In this document: positions 32,299 to 41,979 of the stretch, piece by piece
How the letters are laid out: every line of letters starts with the position of its first letter
Position numbering within the stretch: the first letter of the stretch is position 1
Assembly (NCBI GenBank): GCA_023266845.1
Contig: JAHFPH010000004.1
Location: 1-57,971, forward strand
Source: Rhodospirillaceae bacterium
GTDB taxonomy: Bacteria > Pseudomonadota > Alphaproteobacteria > JAEULC01
Direction: 5' to 3'
DNA: 57,971 nucleotides
Program-made: the position numbers and the translations under genes
The notes under the pieces: model-generated
Database searches by the model: none
Told to the model about the DNA's origin: nothing
What the model saw: the letters and a program-made list of their open reading frames with translations, nothing else

Positions 32299-33903
32299 AT
32301 GAAAATCACGCGCCGTACCGCCTTGCAGGGCGGCATCGCCACCGCCGCCGTCATCGCAGCACCCTCGATCGTGCGCGCGCAGGCCAAGCCGAGTGCCGCG
32401 CGCACCGTGCGTGCCGTGTTCCACGGCGACATCCCGACCTACGACCCGATTTGGACCACGGCCAACATGACCGCTTATCACGGCGGCATGGTGTACGACA
32501 CGCTGTTCGGCATCGACGGCAAGCAACAGCCGCAGCCGCAGATGGTCGGCAAATGGGGCGTGTCGGACGACAAGCTGACCTATACGTTCGAGCTGCGCGA
32601 CGGCCTGAAATGGACCGACGGTACGCCCGTCACCTCCGCCGACGTGGTACCGTCGCTCAAGCGCTGGGCGGCGCGCGACGGCGGCGGCCAGCACATGATG
32701 CTGCGCGTCAAGGACATCGCCGCCAAGGACGCCAAGACCTTCACCATCGAGCTGAAGGAACGTTATGGCCTGGTGCTGGAAGTGCTGGCCAAGACCTCGA
32801 CGCCGGTCTGCTTCATGATGCGCAAGAAAGAGGCCGAAACCGATCCGATGCAGAAGATCGACCAGGTCGTGGGCTCGGGGCCGTTCAAGCTGAATCTCGA
32901 CGAAACCAAGCCCGGCACGCAATACGTCTATGATCGCAACCCCGACTACGTGCCGCGCGCCGACGCGCCGTCGGGTATCGCCGGCGGCAAGAAGGTCAAC
33001 CTCGAGCGCGTGATCTTTGTCAACATGCCGGACGCGCAGACCGCCGTTGCGGCGCTGCAGGCCGGCGAAATCGACTTCTACGAGGTGCCGCCGACCGACC
33101 TTTTGCCGCAGCTCGAAGGCGACAAGAACATCAAGATCGAGGTTTTGAATTCGCTGGGCAATGTCGGCCAGATACGGCCGAACTTCCTGCACCCGCCCTT
33201 CAACAACGAAAAGGCGCGTCAGGCGTTGCTGTACCTGGTGAAGCAGTCGGACTACATGAAGGCGAGCTTCGGAGATTCCAAATACGCGCGCACCTGCCCG
33301 TCCTTCTTCGGCATGGGCACGCCGATGGAAAACGATGCCAACACCGATTGGTTCAAGGGCGGCCAGAACCTCGAGAAGGCCAAGGCCCTGTTCAAGGAAG
33401 CGGGCTACGACGGCAAGCCGATCGTGCTGATGCAGGCCACCAACATCGCGATCATGAGCAACACGGCGCAGATCCTGGCGCAGGAGCTGCGCCAGGTGGG
33501 CCTTAACGTGCAGGTCGAGGCGATGGACTGGTCCAACGTGGTGCAGCGCCGCTCCAACAAGAGCCCGCCGGACCAGGGTGGCTGGAACCTGTTCATCACC
33601 TGGTCGGGTGGCTCGGCGATCGGCAACCCGATCCTGTTGGCCGCGCACGCCGCGACTGGCGACAAGGCCTGGTTCGGCTGGCCCAGCGACTCTTTGCACG
33701 AGGAGCTGCGCACCAAATGGGCGCTGGCCGGCACGCCGGAAGAGCGCAAGCAAATCGCCCAGCAGATACAGGCCAACGCCTGGAAGTTCGTGCCTCAGCT
33801 CTATTACGGCCAGTGGATGCAGCCCGCGGCGATGCGCACGAACATCAACAACCTGCTGCCGGTGGCCGAGATCATTCCCTGGTGGAACGTCACCAAGGGC
33901 TGA
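32299..33903 (+). CDS. ABC transporter substrate-binding protein, family 5 (peptide/oligopeptide type)
   Basis: A 534-residue periplasmic binding protein with a twin-arginine-like N-terminus (MKITRRTALQGG) and cleavage near VRAQAK. Family-5 blocks are visible: YDTLFGIDGK, ELRDGLKWTDGTPVTSADVV, VGSGPFKL and, near the C-terminus, WNLFITWSGG. It is the first gene of a complete importer (binding protein, two permeases, two ATPases, 32299-37863). A strong hairpin follows the stop, which may set its higher expression. Substrate by context: a peptide or an amide processed by the M81, amidohydrolase and cog3964 enzymes nearby. Confidence 0.92.
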   Translation: MKITRRTALQGGIATAAVIAAPSIVRAQAKPSAARTVRAVFHGDIPTYDPIWTTANMTAYHGGMVYDTLFGIDGKQQPQPQMVGKWGVSDDKLTYTFELRDGLKWTDGTPVTSADVVPSLKRWAARDGGGQHMMLRVKDIAAKDAKTFTIELKERYGLVLEVLAKTSTPVCFMMRKKEAETDPMQKIDQVVGSGPFKLNLDETKPGTQYVYDRNPDYVPRADAPSGIAGGKKVNLERVIFVNMPDAQTAVAALQAGEIDFYEVPPTDLLPQLEGDKNIKIEVLNSLGNVGQIRPNFLHPPFNNEKARQALLYLVKQSDYMKASFGDSKYARTCPSFFGMGTPMENDANTDWFKGGQNLEKAKALFKEAGYDGKPIVLMQATNIAIMSNTAQILAQELRQVGLNVQVEAMDWSNVVQRRSNKSPPDQGGWNLFITWSGGSAIGNPILLAAHAATGDKAWFGWPSDSLHEELRTKWALAGTPEERKQIAQQIQANAWKFVPQLYYGQWMQPAAMRTNINNLLPVAEIIPWWNVTKG

Positions 33904-33934
33904 ACGACCGCTTGAAACGACAGCCTATGTGCCT

Positions 33935-33964
33935 GGGCCGGGCGCCGGATCGGCGTTCCGGCCC
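33935..33964 (+). terminator. Strong hairpin between binding-protein and permease genes (attenuator or mRNA-stabilising)
   Basis: GGGCCGG (33935-33941) pairs with CCGGCCC (33958-33964). Inside, CGCCG (33943-33947) pairs with CGGCG (33951-33955) over a three-base loop. No T-run follows, so it is probably a partial block or a 3'-end protector that raises binding-protein levels over those of the permeases. Confidence 0.55.
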
Positions 33965-34040
33965 AAGACTTGCAACACACGAGTTTTGCAGCGCATAACG
34001 CGCCGCCATTGAATCCAAACCGGGGAACGGCCGCCCGCGC

Positions 34041-34982
34041 ATGACCGCTTATATCGCCCGACGCCTGCTGTCGATGCTGCCGGTGATGGTGCTGGTGGCG
34101 CTGTTCGTGTTCCTGCTGCTGCACATAGCCCCGGGCGACCCGGCCGCGATCATCGCCGGCGACAACGCCACCCCCGACAATATCGCGCAAATCCGCAAGG
34201 CGCTGGGCCTGGACGAGCCGATCTGGAAGCAGTTCCTGGTCTGGGTGTCGAGCCTGGTCCGGGGCGATCTGGGCAGGTCGATGTTCTGGAACGATCCGGT
34301 GACCACGCTGATCGCCCAGCGCGCCGAGCCCACCCTGTCGCTGGCCTTGACCACGCTGATTTTCGCCATCGTCATCGCCATCACCCTGGGCGTCACCGCG
34401 GCGGCCAAGGCCGGCACGGCCATTGACCGCATCGTGATGGGCTTCGCCGTGATCGGATTTTCGGTGCCGGTGTTCGTGGTCGGCTATCTGCTGATCTTCG
34501 TGTTCGCCATTTACCTCAAATGGCTGCCCGTGCAGGGCTACACGCCGCTCAGCGAGGGCGTGCTGCCGTGGCTGCGCAATCTTGTTTTGCCGTCGATCGC
34601 GCTGGGGCTTGTGTATGTCGCGCTGATCGCACGCATCACCCGCGCCACGATGCTGGACGTGCTGGCCGAGGACTACATGCGTACCGCACGGGCCAAGGGC
34701 GTGGCGCCACGTCACATGCTGCTGAAGCACGCCCTCAAGAACGCCGCCGTGCCCATCGTCACGGTGATCGGCATCGGCGTGGCGCTGCTGATCGGCGGCG
34801 TGGTGATCACCGAGACGGTGTTCAACATTCCCGGCGTCGGCCGGTTGGTGGTCGACGCGATCGCGCGACGCGACTATCCGATCATCCAGGGCGTCATCAT
34901 GGTGTTCTCGGGCATCTACGTGCTCGTGAACTTGGTGGTCGACATGTCGTACACGCTGCTCGATCCGAGGATCCGGTACTGA
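34041..34982 (+). CDS. ABC transporter permease, DppB/OppB type
   Basis: A 313-residue inner-membrane permease with about six hydrophobic segments. It begins [16 protein letters not shown], as DppB proteins do, and has the coupling loop [26 protein letters not shown] followed by [16 protein letters not shown]. It lies one base before the DppC-type gene and forms the channel with it. Confidence 0.94.
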   Translation: MTAYIARRLLSMLPVMVLVALFVFLLLHIAPGDPAAIIAGDNATPDNIAQIRKALGLDEPIWKQFLVWVSSLVRGDLGRSMFWNDPVTTLIAQRAEPTLSLALTTLIFAIVIAITLGVTAAAKAGTAIDRIVMGFAVIGFSVPVFVVGYLLIFVFAIYLKWLPVQGYTPLSEGVLPWLRNLVLPSIALGLVYVALIARITRATMLDVLAEDYMRTARAKGVAPRHMLLKHALKNAAVPIVTVIGIGVALLIGGVVITETVFNIPGVGRLVVDAIARRDYPIIQGVIMVFSGIYVLVNLVVDMSYTLLDPRIRY

Positions 34983-34983
34983 C

Positions 34984-35856
34984 ATGGCCGCGGTCGCCGA
35001 AGTCGCGCGCGCCAGGCCCGGCCTTGCCGGAAAGTTCGCCGTGTTCGCGCGGCGCAACCCGACCATCGTGCTGGGCGCGGCGCTGCTGATCCTGACCGCG
35101 ATCTTCGCGGTCATCGCGCCCTTGATCGCCGGCGATCCGCGCCTGATGACGCCGGCCAAACGCCTGCTGTCGCCCTCGGCCGAGTATTGGTTCGGCACCG
35201 ACAACCTGGGACGCGACGTTTATGCGCGCACGGTCTATGGCGCGCGCATTTCGCTGGTCGTGGGCCTGTCGGTCGCGACGATCTCGGTCGCCGTGGGCCT
35301 CGTGATCGGCCTGGCCGCGGGCTACTACCGGCGCATCGACGGATTCGTGATGCGCATCATGGACGGAATGATGGCGATTCCCGCCATCCTGCTGGCGATC
35401 GCGCTGGTCTCGCTCAACCGCGCCAGCGTGTGGATCGTGATCGTGGCGATCGCGATTCCCGAGGTGCCGCGCGTCGTGCGCCTGGTGCGCTCGGTGGTGC
35501 TGACCACGCGCGAGCAGCCCTTCATCGAGGCGGCGATCGGCGGCGGCAGCCGGGACTTCAAGATCATCCATCGCCACATCCTGCCCTCGACCGTGGCGCC
35601 GTTGATCGTGCAGGCGACGTACATCACCGCCTCGGCGATCTTGATCGAGGCGGCGCTGTCGTTCCTGGGCGCGGGCGTACCGCCGGAGATTCCCACCTGG
35701 GGCAACATGATCGCGGCCTCGCGCCTGTTCCTGGCCCGCGCGCCCTGGACGATCTTCTTTCCCGGCGCCGCCCTGGCGCTGGTGATCCTGGCCGTGAACC
35801 TGATGGGCGATGGCTTGCGCGACCGGCTCGATCCGCGCCTGGCGCGGCGGATGTAG
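34984..35856 (+). CDS. ABC transporter permease, DppC/OppC type
   Basis: A 290-residue inner-membrane permease with an N-terminal OppC_N segment ([16 protein letters not shown]), the DppC hallmark [22 protein letters not shown] and a [15 protein letters not shown] block near the C-terminus. The ATG is at 34984, one base after the DppB stop. It is the channel partner of the preceding gene. Confidence 0.94.
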   Translation: MAAVAEVARARPGLAGKFAVFARRNPTIVLGAALLILTAIFAVIAPLIAGDPRLMTPAKRLLSPSAEYWFGTDNLGRDVYARTVYGARISLVVGLSVATISVAVGLVIGLAAGYYRRIDGFVMRIMDGMMAIPAILLAIALVSLNRASVWIVIVAIAIPEVPRVVRLVRSVVLTTREQPFIEAAIGGGSRDFKIIHRHILPSTVAPLIVQATYITASAILIEAALSFLGAGVPPEIPTWGNMIAASRLFLARAPWTIFFPGAALALVILAVNLMGDGLRDRLDPRLARRM

Positions 35857-35860
35857 CGCC

Positions 35861-36849
<989 letters not shown>

Positions 36850-36853
<4 letters not shown>

Positions 36854-37863
36854 ACGCAAACGCGCAAGCCCACGTCCTCGAGGTCGAAAACCTCAGTAAG
36901 CATTTTCCGGTGCAGCGCGGCTTGTTGCGCCGCACGGTCGCGCAGGTCCAGGCGGTGGACGGCGTGAACTTTTTCATCAAGCCGGGCGAGACGCTGTGCC
37001 TGGTCGGCGAATCGGGCTGCGGCAAGTCCACGGTCGGCAAGCTGATCCTGCGCTTCATCGAGCCCACGGGCGGCCGCATCACGCTCGGCGGCGTGGATGT
37101 CACGCGTTTGAACCAGGGCGAGATGCGGCAATACCGGCGCAATGCGCAGATGGTGTTCCAGGACCCCTATGCCTCGCTCAATCCCAGGCTCACCGCCGGC
37201 ACGATCGTGGCCGAGCCGCTGGAGAATTTCGAGACCATGGGCGCTGGCGAGCGCGAGGGCCGCGTGGCCGCGGTGCTGGAGCGCGTGGGCCTGCGCGCCG
37301 AGGCGATGCGCCGCTATCCGTTCGAGTTCTCGGGCGGGCAGCGCCAGCGCTTAGGCATAGCCCGGGCGCTCGCGGTCAATCCGCGCCTGATCATCGCCGA
37401 CGAGCCGGTCTCGGCGCTCGACGTGTCGGTGCAGGCGCAGGTGCTGAACCTGCTGATGGATTTGCAGGACGAATTCAAGCTCACCTACTTGTTCATCTCG
37501 CACGACCTTGGCGTGGTCGAGCATATCGGGCACCGCATCGCCGTGATGTATCTGGGCAAGATCGTCGAGATCGCGCCAAAGGAAGGGTTGTTCGAATATC
37601 CGCTGCACCCCTACACCCAGGCGCTGATCGACGCGGCACCCCTGCCCGACCCGCGCGCCAAGCGCCAGCGCCTGGTGATCGAGGGCGACGTGCCCAGCCC
37701 GATCAACCCGCCTTCGGGCTGCCGGTTCCACACGCGCTGCCCCTTTGCTTTCGCGCGCTGCAAAACCGAAGAACCCGCGATGCGCGAGACGGCACCCCAG
37801 CGCTTCGTCGCCTGTCACTTGCGCGAGGACGGCAACATGGGCGCGCTGGCGCGGCCCGCCTAG
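36850..37863 (+). CDS. Peptide-type ABC transporter ATP-binding protein, DppF/OppF type
   Basis: A 337-residue ATPase starting at ATG 36850, overlapping the DppD stop (ATGA). Walker A is GESGCGKST, the signature is [15 protein letters not shown] and Walker B is [12 protein letters not shown]. The C-terminal extension has the cysteine cluster [14 protein letters not shown]. It completes the importer operon. Its stop is one base from the stop of the convergent SelA-like gene. Confidence 0.93.
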
Positions 37864-37864
37864 A

Positions 37865-39085
37865 TCAATCCGGCCATCGCGACAGGCGCGCGAGTCGGCG
37901 CTTCTGCCGGTCCGCGGGCGAGCTTGGCTTGGCCGCAGGCTTGGCCCGTGCGCGCTGGCATTCCGCGAGCAGGCGCTGGGCCACGATTTTCTCTTCACCA
38001 GGGTGCAGGCAGGTCGGATCGAGCTGGAAATAGCCCAGATCGATCTCGTCGTCGCGCACGATCACCGGCGGATCGCCCGCCGACAGCGCATCGGCCAGGT
38101 CCCAGGCCGCCACCCCGGCCTTTGCCGGATCGACCTGGACCTTCAGCCGGTTGACCGGATTGCCCGTGGGGTCGGGCTCGATGGTCGCGGCGATGCCCGG
38201 CATGTTGGCCAGGCTTTCCTGCCACAGGCGCAGATGCCCGTCCTGCTCGGCGTGGGCCGCCTTGTGGTCGCGCTTGTCCCACGCGGCCAGCGCCGCCATC
38301 GCGCCAACGATGCCTTCCTTGCCGACTTTCATGCCGCGCCCGATGCCGTAGTTCTGCAAATAGGCCGCGCGCACCAGGTCGCGCCGCCCCGCGACGATTC
38401 CGGCGGTCAGTCCGCCTAGGAATTTATGCGCGCTATGAACAGCGATATCGGCCCCGGCCGCCATAAACCCCTTCAAATCGTATTCCGCCGCGCCGTCGAC
38501 GATCACCGGCACGTTTTTCGCCTTGCATTCCCGGATGAAATCACCGAGCGGAATCTGACCGTAATTCACGGCGTGATGCGAGACGACATAGAGCGCGGCG
38601 GCGGTGTTGGCGGTGATCGCGCCGGCGAGCTGATAGGCCTCGGCTCGCGTGGCGGTGCCGACCGGCACCACCTTGGCGCCGCTGAGCCGGATCGCCTGGT
38701 CGATCGGCGCGCCGTAATTGACCAGATGCCCGAGCTGGATCACCACCTCGTTTTTCATGCCGGTGGTGTCGGGCAGGCGCTCGATCCTGGCGAAATCCGC
38801 GCCGGTCATGGTGCCTGCGATCGCGAGCGTGATGCCCGACGACGCGCAGGCCGTCACGCAGCCCGCTTCGGCCCCGCAATGCCGTGCGATCGCGGCGCTG
38901 GCCTTGCGCTGCAGATCGTCGATCTCGACGAACTGGCTGAGGATCGGCGTCACCGCCTCGATCACCTGGGCCCCGACGGTGGAAGCCCCGAGCGAGGTCA
39001 TGGTGCCGGAGACGTTGACGACGGGTCTTAGCCCCAGGTGCGAGCGCGGATCGGCCTCATTGCCGCCGGGCTTCGCCTCGCTCAT
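37865..39085 (-). CDS. SelA-like PLP-dependent enzyme (selA_rel/DgaE-type family)
   Basis: A 406-residue fold-type I PLP enzyme related to L-seryl-tRNA(Sec) selenium transferase but shorter. The Schiff-base lysine is K221 in HSAHKFLGG, and D197 in IVDGAAE should contact the pyridine nitrogen. The best-known relative of this non-selenium branch is DgaE, D-glucosaminate-6-phosphate ammonia-lyase. The gene overlaps the amidohydrolase gene upstream by four bases (ATGA), a pairing also seen in Enterococcus and Aeromonas (EF_0837/AHA_3915-type genes). No DgaF-like aldolase is present, so the substrate may differ. No selenocysteine machinery is seen. Confidence 0.85.
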   Translation of the reverse strand: MSEAKPGGNEADPRSHLGLRPVVNVSGTMTSLGASTVGAQVIEAVTPILSQFVEIDDLQRKASAAIARHCGAEAGCVTACASSGITLAIAGTMTGADFARIERLPDTTGMKNEVVIQLGHLVNYGAPIDQAIRLSGAKVVPVGTATRAEAYQLAGAITANTAAALYVVSHHAVNYGQIPLGDFIRECKAKNVPVIVDGAAEYDLKGFMAAGADIAVHSAHKFLGGLTAGIVAGRRDLVRAAYLQNYGIGRGMKVGKEGIVGAMAALAAWDKRDHKAAHAEQDGHLRLWQESLANMPGIAATIEPDPTGNPVNRLKVQVDPAKAGVAAWDLADALSAGDPPVIVRDDEIDLGYFQLDPTCLHPGEEKIVAQRLLAECQRARAKPAAKPSSPADRQKRRLARLSRWPD

Positions 39086-40233
39086 GCGCGCGCCTCGCCG
39101 TCATGCCACCAGCGCCCGCCCAGCACCACGCCGCGCTGCGCCAACCGCCAGCCGCCCTGCAATGTCGCGCCGGTGACGTCGATATACTCGAACTTGCCTT
39201 TCACCGCCTTCAGCAGCGTCGCGTCGCCGGGCGAGCCGACCTTGAGCGCACCGAGCCGGGGCCGGCGGATGGCGCGCGCCGGCGCCTCGGTCACGGCGCG
39301 CACGATGTCTTTCAGCTTCATGCCCAGGCACAGCATTTTCGACATGGTGACCAAATTGTCGAAGGCCGGGCCGTCGATCGAGCGGATATGCACGTCGCTG
39401 GAGATCACGTCGGGCGGGAACCCGGCCTTGAGCATCGCCTTGGCGGTCTCGAAGCTGAACGAGCCGGCGCCGTGGCCCAGGTCGAACACCACGCCGCGCT
39501 TGCGCGCCTCAGCGGCCATCGGGATCACGCGGTGCTTGGTGTCGAGCGCGTGGTTCATCAGCGGGCGGCAGCAATGCGTCAGCACGTCACCGGGCCGCAA
39601 GCGCGCGACCAGGTCGATGAAGCGCGGCGGCGGCGAGCCGACATGCGCCATGACCGGCAGGCCAAGCTGCTCGGCCGCCTCGATCGCCAGTTCCAGCGGC
39701 CACAGGCCCATCATCTTCGAGGTCTCGAGCCCGAGACGCACCTTCACGCCGACGATCAGGTCGCGGTGCGCACGCCCCACGCGCACACATTCCTGCACGT
39801 TCAGAAGCTCGGGGATCTGCGCCTCGCCGAAATTCACGACATGGCCGAAGGCGAAGATGCCAGGATACGAAATGTTCAGGTAGGCGAGGATGCGCGTCTC
39901 GGATGGCTCGATCACGTGCTTGCGGAAGCCGTGGAAATTGGCGGCGCCGGTCGAGCCGGCGTCGATGCTGGTGGTGGTACCGCTTTTGCGCGCCAGCGCG
40001 TCGGCGTCGATGCCCAGCGCCGTGCCGCCCCAATAGACATGCGTATGCAGGTCGAGGATGCCCGGGACGACCGTGAGGCCCCGGGCCGAGCGCGTCACCT
40101 TGGCCGATTTCGGATCGAGCTTGGGCCCGATGGCGCTGACCTTGCCGTTGCGGAAGGCGACATTGGCCGGCCCGTCCAGGCCTTGCGATGGGTCGATCAC
40201 ATGGCCGCCGGTCAACATCAGATCGTGCTGCAT
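39082..40233 (-). CDS. cog3964-type amidohydrolase (EF_0837/AHA_3915-like; dihydroorotase-like fold)
   Basis: A 383-residue TIM-barrel metal hydrolase. Metal and catalytic residues are visible: H63-x-H65 (DLHTHVYWG), the bridging lysine K164 (VGVKVRLG), H197 (MAHVGSPPP), H220 (LTHCC) and D280 (SSDVH). It is not a true dihydroorotase: characterised cog3964 members from Agrobacterium and Ochrobactrum cleave acetyl-(R)-mandelate, and others are suspected N-acyl amino acid hydrolases. ATG 40233 has a GGGG about 9 bases upstream. It is translationally coupled to the SelA-like gene, suggesting deacylation followed by a PLP-dependent elimination. Confidence 0.86.
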   Translation of the reverse strand: MQHDLMLTGGHVIDPSQGLDGPANVAFRNGKVSAIGPKLDPKSAKVTRSARGLTVVPGILDLHTHVYWGGTALGIDADALARKSGTTTSIDAGSTGAANFHGFRKHVIEPSETRILAYLNISYPGIFAFGHVVNFGEAQIPELLNVQECVRVGRAHRDLIVGVKVRLGLETSKMMGLWPLELAIEAAEQLGLPVMAHVGSPPPRFIDLVARLRPGDVLTHCCRPLMNHALDTKHRVIPMAAEARKRGVVFDLGHGAGSFSFETAKAMLKAGFPPDVISSDVHIRSIDGPAFDNLVTMSKMLCLGMKLKDIVRAVTEAPARAIRRPRLGALKVGSPGDATLLKAVKGKFEYIDVTGATLQGGWRLAQRGVVLGGRWWHDGEARA

Positions 40234-40324
40234 GAATTGGAACCCCACGGGAATCGCCAAGCGGTCCGGAACCTTAGCATCCCGCTCAGGCCCGCACGAG
40301 CCGGCGGCAAGCCAGGCGGACCGC

Positions 40325-41833
40325 CTAGACGCGCGCCGGCTTGCGTTCGAGCACCTGGCCCAGCGCGCGTATGCCCGCGCGCAGCTGCCCGGTCGTGACC
40401 GCGGCATGGCCGAGCAAAAGTCCCGGCCTTGCCTTGCGCCGGTAGTAGAAAGGCGACAGCGGGCGCACGACCAAGCCCAGCTCGGCCGCCTTGCGCGCGA
40501 CGGCGATGTCGTTGAGGCCCGCCGGCAGCCACCCGATCACGTGCATTCCAGCACCAGCCGGCCGGACATCGATCCGGTCGCCGAACTCGCGCTGCAGCGC
40601 GCCGACCAACATCTGCTGCCGGTCGGCATACAACTTCCGCATGCGCCGCACATGCGTATAGAAGTGGCCGTTCAGCATGAACTCGGCTACCAGCAGCTGC
40701 TCGATCGGCGGCGGGTGCCGGTCGGTGAGCGAGCGGATCGCGATCACCGGCGCCACCAGGTCTTCGGGCAGTATCAGGTAGCCCAGGCGCAGCGACGGCA
40801 ACAGGATGCGGCTGAAGGTGCCGACATAGACCACGTTGTCGGCCGCATCCAGCGCCTTGAGGGCCGCCAGCGGCCGGCTGGCGTAGCGGAACTCGCTGTC
40901 GCAGTCGTCTTCCAGCACCACCGCGCCGGTCTGCTGCGCCCAATTCAACAGCGCCACGCGGCGCGCCATCGGCAGCGTGCCGCCGAGCGGGAAATGGTTG
41001 GACGGCGTCAGGTGGATCAGGCGCGGCGGGGCGCCGCCACCGCGCGGCAGCTCGTGGGTGACCATGCCCTCGTCGTCCACGGGCACGCCCAGGACCTCGG
41101 CGCCCAGGCCGCGCAACAGCGTGCGCACGAACGGGTCGCCGGGGTCCTCGACCGCGGCCACGTCGCCCTGCGCCAGCAGCGCGCGCGCCACCAGGTCGAT
41201 GCCGTGCTGGCCGCCCGCGGTCACCACGATGTGCTCCGCCGAACAGGCGATGCCGCGCGACGCGCGCGCCCATTCCGCGATGGCGCGCCGCAGCGGCTCG
41301 ATGCCGGCGGGGTCCGACATGGTCAGCACACGCCGGAAATCCCGGCGCAGCTTGGGCGTCAGCAGCCGGCGCATCGTCTCAAGCGGCAGGGCGTCCAACG
41401 CCGGCGTGTCGATTTCGAACGCGCCCTCGCCGCGCCGCGCCGTGCGGCCGATGAATTCCATCGCCTTGACCGCATGGCCGGTCAGCCCGCGGTCGCGCGC
41501 CGGACGCGCCCGGTCCTGCCGCGCCCCCTGCGCCGGGCCGCCGACCATCGGATAGTCGACCGGCAGGTCGCGCGCGACCACCGTGCCGGAGCCGACCCTG
41601 CCCTCGAGGTAGCCCTCGGCGCGCAGCTGCTCATAGGCGGCGATCGCCGTATTGCGTGCGATACCCAACAGCGCCGCCATGCCGCGCGTCGCCGGCAGCC
41701 GCGCGCCCGCCACCAGTTCGCCGGCCAGGATCGCGTTGCGCAACGCCATATAAAGCTGGCGGAACAACGGCTCCCCCGCCGTCTTCACCAGCCTGATCGG
41801 AACCACTTCGGCCTGAAAGGCGCGCTTGACCAT
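40325..41833 (-). CDS. MocR/GabR-type regulator with altered PLP site
   Basis: A 502-residue protein with an N-terminal GntR winged helix (about 10-85, ARNTAIAAYEQLRAEGYLEGR) and a C-terminal aminotransferase-like domain. In GabR, D279, Y281 and K312 hold PLP; here they align, at a constant offset of 30, with D309, C311 (EDDCDSEFRY) and R342 (YVGTFSRILLPSLRLGY). The usual PSHQFP motif is PSNHFP. So the Schiff-base lysine and the stacking tyrosine are both replaced, while the aspartate and surrounding blocks stay conserved. Covalent PLP binding is not expected. It is divergent from a binding-protein gene and upstream of the cog3964/SelA-like pair, its probable targets. Confidence 0.9.
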   Translation of the reverse strand: MVKRAFQAEVVPIRLVKTAGEPLFRQLYMALRNAILAGELVAGARLPATRGMAALLGIARNTAIAAYEQLRAEGYLEGRVGSGTVVARDLPVDYPMVGGPAQGARQDRARPARDRGLTGHAVKAMEFIGRTARRGEGAFEIDTPALDALPLETMRRLLTPKLRRDFRRVLTMSDPAGIEPLRRAIAEWARASRGIACSAEHIVVTAGGQHGIDLVARALLAQGDVAAVEDPGDPFVRTLLRGLGAEVLGVPVDDEGMVTHELPRGGGAPPRLIHLTPSNHFPLGGTLPMARRVALLNWAQQTGAVVLEDDCDSEFRYASRPLAALKALDAADNVVYVGTFSRILLPSLRLGYLILPEDLVAPVIAIRSLTDRHPPPIEQLLVAEFMLNGHFYTHVRRMRKLYADRQQMLVGALQREFGDRIDVRPAGAGMHVIGWLPAGLNDIAVARKAAELGLVVRPLSPFYYRRKARPGLLLGHAAVTTGQLRAGIRALGQVLERKPARV

Positions 41834-41855
41834 GTCCGCCCGGCTTTCGCTCCCT

Positions 41856-41921
41856 CGATAATGGCCCTATCGTTTAGCGAGAAATGGTTCTTATTCAAAG
41901 ACCATTTTCTTGTTATCGTTT
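41856..41921. promoter_or_regulatory. Operator-like repeat cluster between the MocR gene and the divergent importer
   Basis: Three overlapping symmetries lie in the 146-base divergent gap. CGATA (41856-41860) and TATCG (41868-41872) form an inverted repeat with a 7-base spacer. AAATGGT (41882-41888) and ACCATTT (41901-41907) form a second with a 12-base spacer. TATCGTTT occurs as a direct repeat at 41868-41875 and 41914-41921, 46 bases start to start. MocR proteins such as GabR bind direct repeats, so this is a good operator candidate. Confidence 0.6.
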
Positions 41922-41979
41922 GCTTTAAGTCCGGCGCGGCCGGATATCCGCCAATGAAGAACGAGGGGGAATAACCGTC

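Noticed and set aside
37865..39085. SelA annotation implying selenocysteine synthesis
   Set aside because: The protein belongs to the shorter selA-related branch and is coupled to an amidohydrolase; no selB, selC or selD is nearby.
39082..40233. Dihydroorotase in pyrimidine synthesis
   Set aside because: Metal residues fit the fold, but the cog3964-type sequence and SelA-like partner argue for another hydrolase activity; no other pyrimidine gene is present.
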